DNA of 36,616 nt from Pseudonocardiaceae bacterium (GTDB taxonomy: Bacteria; Actinomycetota; Actinomycetes; Mycobacteriales; Pseudonocardiaceae): contig WHSZ01000060.1 in the NCBI GenBank assembly GCA_009379845.1, positions 1 to 36,616 on the forward strand, written 5' to 3'. Positions 8,398 through 16,380 of the stretch are shown in pieces (position 1 is the stretch's first letter; each line of letters begins with the position of its first letter). The position numbers and the translations under genes are program-made. Under the pieces are notes generated by a model that was not told where the DNA came from, did not search any database, and worked only from the letters and a program-made list of their open reading frames with translations.

Positions 8398-9426
8398 ATG
8401 CCCCGACACGCGCTTTCCCCCGGCGCCGCGTTCGGGAACGAAACAGAATCAACGATTCTGGGGACGAACGCGTCCCACAAACCCGTCGCGGCATATTTAC
8501 ATTCCTCCGAAACGAACACAACTGGTCGACGTTACCGCGGCCGGCATCGGAAACCGAGCCCGCTCGGTGCCTTCGACACCCGCCTGCAGGCGGGCGCGAC
8601 ACTGACACTCCTCGGCGCGGTGCTGATGCCCAACCCGCTCCCCTCCTCAACCCCCGATACGGTCGCCGCCGCAACGCAGGACAACGAGCGCGGCGACCCG
8701 AAGAAGCCCGCCGCCGCACAGGTCAAGCACGCACCGGCGCGCCCGACCGCCAAGAAGGCGACAAAAGCCCAGCCTCCGCAGGACGCCAAGTCGAGCGAAA
8801 CCGGGCAGCAGGCCGCCAACCAGGCGCAACCCGCGTGGCCGAAGAAAGATCCCGATCAGCTCATCGACGAGTGGGCCAACGCCGCCTCCGGCAACGGCGT
8901 ACCGGCACGCGCGTTGCGTGCCTACGTCAACGCCGAGCGGACCATGCGCGAGGACAAGCCGAACTGCCGCGTCGAGTGGCCGCTGCTGGCCGGCGTCGGA
9001 AAGATCGAGTCCAACCACGGGCGTTTTGACGGAGCCTCCCTGACGGACGGCGGCTTGCCGTCGAAACCGATCATCGGCATCGCGCTGGACGGCTCTGCCG
9101 GCGTTCGGGCCATCACCGACACCGATGGCGGCAGCATGGACGGCGACGAGGTGTGGGACCGCGCCGTCGGGCCCATGCAGTTCATCCCGTCCACCTGGAC
9201 GAAATGGGCCAAGGACGGTAACGGCGACGGCAAGTCCGATCCACACTCCATCGACGACGCCGCCATCACGGCCGCGAACTACCTGTGCGGTCAGGGCCAG
9301 GACCTCGGCACCGTTGAGGGCCAGCGGTCGGCGTTGATGGTCTACAACAACTCGACGTCGTACGGCAACACGGTGCTACACGACGCGGAGCACTACGCGC
9401 AGGACCACAGGCCACCGCCGGTGTGA
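8398..9426 (+). CDS. Secreted lytic murein transglycosylase, SLT-like
   Basis: This protein cleaves the MurNAc-GlcNAc bond of peptidoglycan outside the membrane. The C-terminal ~200 residues carry the catalytic Glu in GVGKIESNHG and the conserved AVGPMQFIPSTW segment. The N-terminal ~150 residues are a basic, poorly conserved leader with a short hydrophobic stretch (LTLLGAVLM) that may be a signal or anchor, followed by a Lys/Pro/Ala-rich linker suited to spanning the wall. The start is uncertain: the ATG at 8398 lacks a clear ribosome site. A D-x-D-G-D-x-K stretch (NGDGKSD) near residue 280 looks like a calcium-binding loop. Confidence 0.82.
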   Translation: MPRHALSPGAAFGNETESTILGTNASHKPVAAYLHSSETNTTGRRYRGRHRKPSPLGAFDTRLQAGATLTLLGAVLMPNPLPSSTPDTVAAATQDNERGDPKKPAAAQVKHAPARPTAKKATKAQPPQDAKSSETGQQAANQAQPAWPKKDPDQLIDEWANAASGNGVPARALRAYVNAERTMREDKPNCRVEWPLLAGVGKIESNHGRFDGASLTDGGLPSKPIIGIALDGSAGVRAITDTDGGSMDGDEVWDRAVGPMQFIPSTWTKWAKDGNGDGKSDPHSIDDAAITAANYLCGQGQDLGTVEGQRSALMVYNNSTSYGNTVLHDAEHYAQDHRPPPV

Positions 9427-9448
9427 GTGATCGCGGCGACGGCTCAGG

Positions 9449-10159
9449 TCATTCCGCGGCATCATCGACTCGCGGCGGGATGTACACCCGGGAGCCCACC
9501 CGCCGCAGGATCTCGCGGGTCAGCGAGCAGAAGTCGTCCTCGGCGAACCGGACGGTGTCGTGCGGCCCGCGATGCTCGGTGAGCGGAACGCGCTGGCGTT
9601 GCGCGTCCCGCACGCCGCGGTAATCCCGGACCAGCGTGTCGAACACGTTCACACCGTCCTGTTGCAGCTGGTGCTGCAGCTCGCTCGCCTCGTTGACCGA
9701 GCGCGGGTGCACCCTGCTGAGCACCACGCCGTACGGGACACCGGACGGCTTGACGATCTCGTCGACGAAATCCAGCACCGCCTCGAGGTCGAAATCGCTC
9801 GGCGCCATCGGCACGACCAGCAGGTCGCATCCCGGCACGTCACTGTCACCGCGCAGCAGTACCTTCAGCTCCCTGGCCCTGGACGCGCCGGGCAGGTCGA
9901 TGAGGCTGAACAGGCGGCCCTCCTCGATGGACGCCAACCGTTTCAGCGAGCTGGCCGTGGCGGTGTCGCAATCCACGTTGCCCAGATAGCCACGTTCCCG
10001 GCATTCCTGCAGGTACCGAAGGCTATTGCGCTGCTCAGCAGCATCCAGCACGAGCATGCGGCGCATCGACGAGCGGGCTAGTACCGCCGCCACCGCACAC
10101 GTGCACGTCGATTTCCCGACGCCGCCCTTGGCGGCACCAAACGCGATCGTGTGTGCCAT
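9449..10159 (-). CDS. ParA/MinD-family ATPase
   Basis: This is a 236-residue deviant Walker-A ATPase: KGGVGKST is at residues ~10-18 and SLIDLPG is the Walker-B region. Family members position chromosomes, plasmids or protein cargo, or regulate them. It has no ParB partner beside it, so it is an orphan and its cargo is unknown. The gene converges on the transglycosylase with only 22 bases between stops. It diverges from the SDR gene across a 256-base gap. Confidence 0.85.
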   Translation of the reverse strand: MAHTIAFGAAKGGVGKSTCTCAVAAVLARSSMRRMLVLDAAEQRNSLRYLQECRERGYLGNVDCDTATASSLKRLASIEEGRLFSLIDLPGASRARELKVLLRGDSDVPGCDLLVVPMAPSDFDLEAVLDFVDEIVKPSGVPYGVVLSRVHPRSVNEASELQHQLQQDGVNVFDTLVRDYRGVRDAQRQRVPLTEHRGPHDTVRFAEDDFCSLTREILRRVGSRVYIPPRVDDAAE

Positions 10160-10415
10160 AACCGCAAAGGGTAAAGGTCAACGAGCGGGCCAGCCCCACT
10201 TCCGGCACATAACGATCTCCTACTAATCGGTTGGGCCGGCGAAAAGATCGCGTGTTCCAGCGGTCCCAGCGCGCCGTGCTTCGCCTGAGACGGCGGTCAC
10301 GGCGTGGAATATTGTGCGAGAACGCCGCTAGTCATCGGCATCCGTTCGGCGCGGCCTGGCGACCTCTCGTCGTCTGCCTGCGGCGTTCCGCGAATGCCCA
10401 GCGCACACTGGGTCC

Positions 10416-11264
10416 ATGGGCGTTCTGGACGGCAAGGCTGTGGTGATTACCGGAGCCGGTCGAGGGCTCGGCAGGGCCTACGCTGTGCACGCGGCACGCA
10501 GCGGTGCCGCAGTGCTTGTCAACGACATCGATGCCGAGCCTGCCGAGGAGGTGGCCGGCAGCATCCGGGCGGCCGGCGGCTGCGCCGTCGCGAGCATCCA
10601 CTCGGTGGCCGATCCCGGCCAGGCAGGCGAGCTGATCGAGCGGTGCGTCGCACGGTTCGGCGCGATCGACGGCCTGGTCAACAACGCCGGGCTGAACTAC
10701 CAGGTCCCGCCGTGGGAGGACGACCCTGGCCGGATGCGCGCGCTGGTCGAAGTCAACGTGCTGGGGTCGCTGTACTGCGGGCTGGCCGCGGTGAAAACCA
10801 TGCGCGCGCGGGGCGGCGGGGTGATCGTGAACGTGGGGTCCGGCTCGATGCTGGGAAAACCCAACGGTGCCGCCTACTCGGCGTCCAAGGGCGCGGTGGC
10901 CTCGATGACGTTCTCGTGGGCCGTTGACCTCGCCGAGTGCGGAATCCGGGTCAACGCCGTCAGCCCACTCGCCTGGACCCGGATGGTGGCGGCCGATGCG
11001 CAGGAGCGGCAACGCACCACCCCGCAGCAGACTCCCGACCGGATCGCGCCCCTGGTGACCTACCTGCTCAGCGACCTCTCCGAGGGGATCACCGGCCAGA
11101 TGATCCGGTTCGTCGGCGACAAGCTGCTCATCGTGCGCCAGCCGGCCGTGAAGGCACCGGTGCTGGTTCGTGACCACTGGGCGGTCGAGGACATCGCCAA
11201 GGCCTTCGAGGGAGAGCTCGCCGACGCACTTGAATCACCTCCGGCGCAGCGGTGGGCGCTCTAG
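10416..11264 (+). CDS. Short-chain dehydrogenase/reductase (SDR)
   Basis: This is a 282-residue Rossmann oxidoreductase. It shows the coenzyme motif TGAGRGLG near residue 10, NNAG in the fourth strand, catalytic Ser in NVGSGS and YSASK as the Tyr-x3-Lys pair. An Asp (NDID) after strand 2 suggests NAD(H) preference. The ~40 residues after the usual core are longer than in FabG, which hints at a beta-hydroxyacyl or steroid-type substrate, but this is not decidable. It appears monocistronic, with its promoter in the 256-base gap upstream. Confidence 0.88.
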   Translation: MGVLDGKAVVITGAGRGLGRAYAVHAARSGAAVLVNDIDAEPAEEVAGSIRAAGGCAVASIHSVADPGQAGELIERCVARFGAIDGLVNNAGLNYQVPPWEDDPGRMRALVEVNVLGSLYCGLAAVKTMRARGGGVIVNVGSGSMLGKPNGAAYSASKGAVASMTFSWAVDLAECGIRVNAVSPLAWTRMVAADAQERQRTTPQQTPDRIAPLVTYLLSDLSEGITGQMIRFVGDKLLIVRQPAVKAPVLVRDHWAVEDIAKAFEGELADALESPPAQRWAL

Positions 11265-11342
11265 CGTTCGGCGCATCGGGGCGCGAACGCGGCGTCCGAT
11301 TATCGCTCGCGCGGCTGCCGTGCGGCGCCCTACGTTTCTCGG

Positions 11343-12248
11343 GTGAGAGTGGACAGTCCGAACCGCGCCCCTGATTACCGAAGCCTGCTCGCTGCGACGG
11401 TCACCGTGCTGCTGTGGGCATCCGCCTTCGTCGCGATCCGCAGCGCCGGCCAGGAGTACTCGCCAGGCGCGCTCGCCCTCGGCAGGTTGCTCACCGGCTC
11501 GGTGGCACTCGTTGTGCTGCTGCTGATTCGCGGTGAAGGCTGGCCGCCGCGCGCGGCGTGGCCAGGTATCGCCATCTCCGGCCTGCTGTGGTTCGGCGTG
11601 TACATGGTCGCGTTGAACGCCGGCGAGGAGGCGGTGGATGCCGGCACCGCTGCCATGATCGTCAACATCGGCCCGATCCTGATCGCACTGCTCGGCGGCT
11701 GGCTGCTCAGGGAAGGCTTTCAGGCTCGGGTTCTCGCCGGCATGGCGGTGTCCTTCGCGGGTGCGGTCGTGGTGGGCCTTTCGATGGCCGACGGCGGCAG
11801 TGCTTCGGTGATCGGCGTGCTGCTGTGCCTTCTCGCTGCGGCCAGCTACGCGGCAGGCGTGATCAGCCAGAAGCCGGCGCTGCGGCACGCGTCCGCCTCG
11901 CAGGTCACCACGTTCGGCTGCCTGACGGGAGCGGTGTGCTGCCTCCCGTTCGCCCGGCAGTTGAGCACCGAGCTCACCAGTGCCTCGTGGTCGGCCACCG
12001 CCAACCTGGTCTATCTCGGCATCTTCCCCACCGCGCTCGCGTTCACCACCTGGGCGTACGCGCTCGCCCGCACCACGGCTGGCCGGATGGGCGCGACGAC
12101 CTACGCGGTGCCGGCCGTGGTGATCCTGATGTCCTGGCTGGTACTCGACGAGGTACCGGGCTGGCTGACGTTCCTCGGCGGCGCGCTCTGCATTGCCGGC
12201 GTGGCCGTCTCCCGATCCAGGTTCGGCTCGCGAACCGTCCGGGCCTGA
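11343..12248 (+). CDS. EamA/DMT-family metabolite exporter
   Basis: This is a 301-residue inner-membrane protein with about ten hydrophobic segments arranged as two EamA repeats, the drug/metabolite transporter architecture. The first repeat opens with VTVLLWASAFVAIRSAG, and the second includes LVYLGIFPTALAFTTWAYALARTTAG. Start is a GTG. Substrate is unknown: family members export amino acids, nucleosides or drugs. It lies 78 bases after the SDR on the same strand, so co-transcription is possible. Confidence 0.86.
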   Translation: MRVDSPNRAPDYRSLLAATVTVLLWASAFVAIRSAGQEYSPGALALGRLLTGSVALVVLLLIRGEGWPPRAAWPGIAISGLLWFGVYMVALNAGEEAVDAGTAAMIVNIGPILIALLGGWLLREGFQARVLAGMAVSFAGAVVVGLSMADGGSASVIGVLLCLLAAASYAAGVISQKPALRHASASQVTTFGCLTGAVCCLPFARQLSTELTSASWSATANLVYLGIFPTALAFTTWAYALARTTAGRMGATTYAVPAVVILMSWLVLDEVPGWLTFLGGALCIAGVAVSRSRFGSRTVRA

Positions 12249-12259
12249 CGCTAGATTGA

Positions 12260-12275
12260 TTAGCCAGCAGGCTAA
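12260..12275. terminator. Hairpin between convergent genes
   Basis: TTAGCC-AGCA-GGCTAA is a perfect 6-bp stem with a 4-base loop. It sits between the convergent EamA exporter and the small membrane protein gene. It could act on both strands. The stem is short, so it may be weak. Confidence 0.4.
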
Positions 12276-12288
12276 CGTTCCACCGGCA

Positions 12289-12546
12289 TCACGGATCGAC
12301 GCCCGCGAACCCCGCCGTCACCAGCACCAGCGTGACAAGCACCAGCACGGCGATGAAGGTGAACAACGGTCCGACGACGGAACGTGCCACGGCTGCCAGC
12401 CCCTGTAGCGCGCGTGACAGCACGAATACGGCTGCGACCAGGGCGATTATGGCGCCGGCAAGCAGTCCCGGCGCTGCGGTGGAGATCAGTGGCGCGGCGA
12501 CCGGCAGATCATTTACCGGCACCGCGGCCAGAGGTATCGTGTACAT
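12289..12546 (-). CDS. Small hydrophobic membrane protein, unknown function
   Basis: This 85-residue protein has two predicted transmembrane segments: one around GLLAGAIIALVAAVFVL, and one near the C-terminus (FTFIAVLVLVTLVLV). I do not recognise the family. The ATG at 12546 was chosen over an upstream in-frame start at 12648 because GGGAG lies 8 bases before it and the upstream part has no hydrophobic or conserved character. The RNA leader holds two hairpins. It diverges from the XRE regulator gene and faces the same 358-base region that contains the twin palindromes, so it may be controlled by that regulator. Confidence 0.6.
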   Translation of the reverse strand: MYTIPLAAVPVNDLPVAAPLISTAAPGLLAGAIIALVAAVFVLSRALQGLAAVARSVVGPLFTFIAVLVLVTLVLVTAGFAGVDP

Positions 12547-12605
12547 GGCGAGCTCCCTTCGTGCTGGGCACTGCAATGCCCGTGCGGGGTTCGTGACTCG
12601 TGCAG

Positions 12606-12640
12606 CACCCCCGGTCGCGGCCAAACGATGTCCGGGGGTG
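12606..12640 (-). promoter_or_regulatory. Hairpin in the leader of the small membrane protein gene
   Basis: CACCCCCGG (12606-12614) pairs perfectly with CCGGGGGTG (12632-12640), leaving a 17-base loop. A second, smaller stem (GGGCA/TGCCC) lies between it and the ribosome site. This would be a structured 5' leader for the minus-strand gene starting at 12546. Function is inference. Confidence 0.35.
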
Positions 12641-12720
12641 TTGCTCATTGGGCGGTCGAAATCGGCCCGCGGATACTCGACTCGCTCCCAGAACCACCTC
12701 CCACACGGCCGGACTTCACC

Positions 12721-12733
12721 ACTTCAGTGAAGT
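12721..12733. promoter_or_regulatory. Palindromic operator candidate, copy 1
   Basis: ACTTCAGTGAAGT, a perfect palindrome about a central G. A further half-site ACTTCA lies at 12713-12718. The same 13 bases recur at 12866-12878. The site lies between the divergent small membrane protein and XRE genes and is a likely binding site for that XRE protein. Confidence 0.6.
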
Positions 12734-12865
12734 TTCGCCAAGGCGGTGTAACGTGGCGCCTTCAGATTACGATCCCGGAGGAAGTAAGGTCAACGCTTTT
12801 GGGCGTTTCGGCTTGCCACAGCAAGGCTGAAGTGCCACGATGCGCTGGTCTCGCTGCTTTGGTGA

Positions 12866-12878
12866 ACTTCAGTGAAGT
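12866..12878. promoter_or_regulatory. Palindromic operator candidate, copy 2
   Basis: Second exact copy of ACTTCAGTGAAGT, ending 26 bases before the XRE start codon at 12905. This is the expected place for an autoregulatory operator at or just after the promoter. Centre-to-centre distance to copy 1 is 145 bp, which would allow looping. Confidence 0.62.
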
Positions 12879-12904
12879 CGTGGATGCTTCGTGAAAGGGA
12901 AGCC

Positions 12905-13960
12905 ATGGCCCGGCCAAGGAGCCAGAAAGATCCGGAGGCGCTGGCGCTCCCCCGGCGGTTGAAGGAGCTGCGGCTCGGCAGGGGCCTCACTCAGCCCCTG
13001 CTCGCCGGCGCCCTTGGTGTGGCGGTGTCCAGCATCTCGTCGTGGGAGAACGGCGCGAAGATCCCGCCCCCCGGCCGGATCGCCGACTACGCCACGTTCT
13101 TCGCGACCAGGCGCTCGATGGTGGGCGAGGCACCCCGGCTCATCGGTGTGGATCAACTCACCGAGGACGAACGCACCGAACACGACCGGTTGATGAACGA
13201 GCTGGAACGGCTGCACGCGGCATCCCTTGGCGAAGCGCCGTGGGCCTTGAGCGACCGGCGGCCGAGTTTCTGGCAGTTCCCGGACGACGGTCCGGTCCGC
13301 ATCGTGTGCGGCAAGGTTCCCAGCGAGCAACGGCCCCGGTTCGCGTCGGCAAGTAACCACAACTACATGGAACTGACCGCCTATACGGATCTCGACTCGA
13401 TGGTCGAACTGTTCGGCCACATCCGCGCGGCGAACCCGGCTTCGGACGTCCGCTACGAGCTGGCTCCCCGGCTCGAGTCGGACGACCTGCAGTCCCATCT
13501 GGTGCTGCTCGGCAGCTCCGCGATGAACCAGTCGACGTGGCTGATCACGAACCAGATCGACTTCCCGATACAGCAAGTCGAGGATCCGACGGTGGCCGAG
13601 GACGGCGAAATCTTCGAAATCCCCGGCGACCCGCCGGAACGATTCGTCCCCAGCTTCGCGGGCCGCCAATCCCGGCTGGTGGAAGATGTCGGGCTACTCG
13701 TCCGCGTCCCGAACCCGCACAACATCAGCAGAACGCTGACCATCTGCAGCGGTGTGTTCACCCGAGGCGTCTACGGCGCCGTCCGCTGCCTCACCGATGA
13801 CACCACCCGCGACGTCAACTACCAGTACATCGCCTCGCGGTTCGGTGCTGCCACGAACTTCGGGCTCCTGATGCGGGTGCCTGTGATCGACCACGCGACC
13901 GCGACACCCGACCTCCGGAACCCGGCCTCCCGCCTCTACGAATGGCAACGTATCCCGTGA
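12905..13960 (+). CDS. XRE-family regulator with an unassigned C-terminal alpha/beta domain
   Basis: This is a 351-residue protein. Residues ~15-70 form a classic Cro/CI helix-turn-helix (RLKELRLGRGLTQ, then VAVSSISSWENGAKIP). From ~115 to the end is a domain I cannot name, with alternating strands (VRIVCGKV, HLVLLGSSAMNQ, DVGLLVRVPNPHN, LTICSGVFTRGVYGAV, NFGLLMRVPVID). This looks like a Rossmann-like ligand or nucleotide sensor; that is inference. The ATG at 12905 was chosen over 12872 because AAAGGGAAG precedes it. The stop overlaps the next start (GTGA), so regulator and enzyme are coupled. Twin palindromes upstream suggest autoregulation. Confidence 0.85.
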   Translation: MARPRSQKDPEALALPRRLKELRLGRGLTQPLLAGALGVAVSSISSWENGAKIPPPGRIADYATFFATRRSMVGEAPRLIGVDQLTEDERTEHDRLMNELERLHAASLGEAPWALSDRRPSFWQFPDDGPVRIVCGKVPSEQRPRFASASNHNYMELTAYTDLDSMVELFGHIRAANPASDVRYELAPRLESDDLQSHLVLLGSSAMNQSTWLITNQIDFPIQQVEDPTVAEDGEIFEIPGDPPERFVPSFAGRQSRLVEDVGLLVRVPNPHNISRTLTICSGVFTRGVYGAVRCLTDDTTRDVNYQYIASRFGAATNFGLLMRVPVIDHATATPDLRNPASRLYEWQRIP

Positions 13961-15741
13961 CCACGCCTACGTCCGCGCCCGCGGCATGTCGAGACTCCCA
14001 CCGGGCACTGCTCCGGATCGTCCGCGGCGGGTCGGACCGCGGGGTGGAAGCCGTCGTCGTGGCCGCCACCTGGTCGACCGCACACCTCACGGCGGCGACC
14101 GAACTCGCCGCCAAACTCGGCGCGACGGTCGTGGCACTCTGCAGCCGATCAGCCAAGGCGGACGAGTTCGCCGCGCTGGCGAGCCGATTCCCCGGCTTGT
14201 CCTGGCTGGCCATCGACGTACCCGCCGGCTACCACCATCCGCTGCTGGACTTCGCCACCTCGCGAACGGCTGAGGCGAAGGCGTACCGGCTCGGCGATCT
14301 CAGCGTGAAACGCAATCTCGGCCTGCTGCTCGCCGGGCTGCTCGGCTGGCGTTCGGTGCTGTTCCTTGACGAGGACATCAGGGACCTCGACGTCGACGAG
14401 GTGCGCGAAGGGGCGGTCGCGCTCGACGACCTTCGCATGGTGGGGCTGGAAGTCGCCGAATTCCCGGACAACTCGGTGGTCTGCCACGCCCACCGGCTCG
14501 GCGGTGGCCGCCAGCAGACCTTCGTCAGTGGCTCGGCACTGCTGGTCGACACCGACCGGATCGAGTCGTTCTTCCCGGAGATCTACAACGAGGACTGGCT
14601 GTTCCTGTTCGATGCGGTATGCCGGCGCGAGGTTGGCCGGTTCGGCGTGGTCACCCAGCTCGAGTACGAACCGTTCCGCGATCCGAAGCGCGCGGAAGGC
14701 GAGGAGTTCGGCGACGTTTTCGCCGAGGGCCTGATGGATCTCGCTCATCTGCGGCTGCCGAAGTCGACGGCGGAGGATCCCGGCTACTGGCGTGGTTTTC
14801 TGGCGCGCCGCAAGGAATTCATCCAGCAGATCGGCGACCGGATCAACACTCGGTCGCCGTCCAGGCTCGGCACGGATGCGTTGGGGGCGTTACACGCGGC
14901 CGAAGGCCGCCGTGCCATGATCACACCGAACTCCTGTGCCGCCTATCTGCGGGCCTGGGGCAAGGATCTGACCGAGTGGGCGACCCGCATGCACGACCTG
15001 CCGAGGGCCGCTTCGCTCAGTTCCGCGTTACATCGACTCGAGCTCGCGGGCGATGCGATGTCTCCCGCTCTCGAGGGCTTCGTTCAGAAGGGAACGGTCA
15101 TGGCGCCACAAGGCGTTCGCTGCTCCGACTCCGCCCGAGTCGCGGCCACGGCCCAGATCGGTGCTCCTTACCGCCAGCTCCAGGACGGCGAATGGGAGCG
15201 GCTGAACCGTCCGACTTCCATCGGCGCCGGCTGCGACATCGGCCACTTCTGCTTCATCGGCGAAGAGGCCGAGATCGGCGCGGGCACGATCGTGGACACC
15301 TATTGCATGGTGGAAGGCGGCGGGACGATCGGCGAAGACGTGGTCATCACGCATCGCGCCTCGGTCGGCGCCAAGGCGGATGTCGGCGACCGCAGCGTGA
15401 TCGGCTGCTCGCTGGTGTGCGAGCGCAGCCGGGTCGGCGCGGACTGCCGGGTGTTCGGTGATCTCATCCATCGCCAGCTCGACCCGACCAAGCCATGGGA
15501 CGCACCGGAATCCGAAGAGACCTCGCCGATTCTCGGCGATCACGTTTTCGTCGGCTGGGGCGCCACGGTGATCGGTGGCATCAAAGTCGGCACCGGCGCC
15601 TACATTTGCGCCGGGGCAACGGTTACCAAGGACATCGACCCTGGACTGATCGTGACCGGGACCAACGAGGTGTACGCCCCGGAGGACTGGAACGGGGCCC
15701 TCGGGAAATCCGAGTTCTTCCGCCACACCGTCGCCAGCTGA
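13957..15741 (+). CDS. Bifunctional glycosyltransferase-like / hexapeptide acyltransferase-like protein
   Basis: This 594-residue protein has two parts. Residues ~1-300 resemble a nucleotide-sugar transferase fold: strand VEAVVVAATW, the likely metal-binding DEDIRD after VLFL, and YNEDWLFLF. Residues ~380-590 are a left-handed beta-helix of hexapeptide repeats (IGAGCDIG, IGEEAEIGAGTIV, GATVIGGIKVGTGAYICAGATV), typical of acyl- or nucleotidyl-sugar transferases and carbonic-anhydrase-like proteins. The two activities would fit making and decorating a sugar nucleotide or surface glycan. No signal peptide. GTG 13957 gives a GTGA overlap with the XRE gene; an in-frame ATG at 13942 is the alternative. 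The combination is unfamiliar to me. Confidence 0.75.
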   Translation: MTTPTSAPAACRDSHRALLRIVRGGSDRGVEAVVVAATWSTAHLTAATELAAKLGATVVALCSRSAKADEFAALASRFPGLSWLAIDVPAGYHHPLLDFATSRTAEAKAYRLGDLSVKRNLGLLLAGLLGWRSVLFLDEDIRDLDVDEVREGAVALDDLRMVGLEVAEFPDNSVVCHAHRLGGGRQQTFVSGSALLVDTDRIESFFPEIYNEDWLFLFDAVCRREVGRFGVVTQLEYEPFRDPKRAEGEEFGDVFAEGLMDLAHLRLPKSTAEDPGYWRGFLARRKEFIQQIGDRINTRSPSRLGTDALGALHAAEGRRAMITPNSCAAYLRAWGKDLTEWATRMHDLPRAASLSSALHRLELAGDAMSPALEGFVQKGTVMAPQGVRCSDSARVAATAQIGAPYRQLQDGEWERLNRPTSIGAGCDIGHFCFIGEEAEIGAGTIVDTYCMVEGGGTIGEDVVITHRASVGAKADVGDRSVIGCSLVCERSRVGADCRVFGDLIHRQLDPTKPWDAPESEETSPILGDHVFVGWGATVIGGIKVGTGAYICAGATVTKDIDPGLIVTGTNEVYAPEDWNGALGKSEFFRHTVAS

Positions 15742-15807
15742 GCTCGCTCGCCGAGGCGGGTTCCGATTTGCGAGCCCACGGGGACGCTCAGCTGACCGCA
15801 GCGGATA

Positions 15808-15823
15808 TGATACGCTCGTATCA
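15808..15823. promoter_or_regulatory. Palindrome upstream of the DUF1992 gene
   Basis: TGATACG-CT-CGTATCA is a perfect 7-bp inverted repeat with a 2-base centre, 35 bases before the next start codon. An overlapping TATGAT could serve as a -10 box. The size and form suit a dimeric repressor site of TetR or GntR type; the regulator is unknown. Confidence 0.45.
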
Positions 15824-15858
15824 CGAAGACGGTTTCCGAACCTGGGGCGAACCGGACG

Positions 15859-16380
15859 ATGACAGAGCGCAAACCACCCGGCACCAGCTTCGAGTCGTGG
15901 GTCGACAAGCAGATCCGCGAAGCGGCCGAGCGCGGCGATTTCGAAAACCTGCCCGGCACCGGCAAACCACTCCCCGGCCTGGACCGCCAGCGTGATGAGC
16001 ACTGGTGGATCAAGGACTACCTGCAACGGGAAGGGCTGTCAGCCGACGACCTGTTGCCGACCCCGTTGCAGCTGCGCAAGGAGATCGAGCGGCTGCCGGA
16101 CACCGTCCGCGACCTGCCTTCCGAGCAGGACGTGCGGGACGTCGTGGAAGAGCTCAACCTGCGGATCGTGGACTGGCTGCGCTCGGGTATCGGCCCACAG
16201 GTACAGGTCCGCCCGGTGAGCACCGAAGATGTACTGGCGCGGTGGCGGGCGAATCGGCCGGAGGATCCCGGGACCGCACCCGCGACGGCGCGGCCCGGGA
16301 AGCCGGCGACGGGTCAGGCGCCGCCGGCACGGTCCCGGCGGTGGCGCCGGATCATTCACCGACGCCGGGAATCAAGGTGA
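15859..16380 (+). CDS. DUF1992 (DnaJ-C28 conserved-domain) protein
   Basis: This is a 173-residue protein. Its N-terminal ~75 residues carry the DUF1992 signature (SFESWVDKQIREAAERGDFENLPGTGKPL and DEHWWIKDYL), here without a J domain. Family members occur widely in bacteria and in eukaryotic DNAJC28, but their molecular role is not established. The middle is helical. The last ~40 residues are Pro/Ala/Arg-rich, probably disordered and possibly nucleic-acid binding. It sits alone behind a palindromic promoter region. Confidence 0.85.
   Translation: MTERKPPGTSFESWVDKQIREAAERGDFENLPGTGKPLPGLDRQRDEHWWIKDYLQREGLSADDLLPTPLQLRKEIERLPDTVRDLPSEQDVRDVVEELNLRIVDWLRSGIGPQVQVRPVSTEDVLARWRANRPEDPGTAPATARPGKPATGQAPPARSRRWRRIIHRRRESR

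Noticed and set aside
8208..9029. 273-codon plus-strand ORF overlapping the transglycosylase gene
   Set aside because: Arg-rich translation in the wrong frame of a clear transglycosylase gene; its first part is A/T-rich intergenic DNA.
12628..12894. 88-codon plus-strand ORF in the XRE upstream region
   Set aside because: It spans both palindromes and the hairpin region, has no clear ribosome site at its start and shows no recognisable protein pattern.
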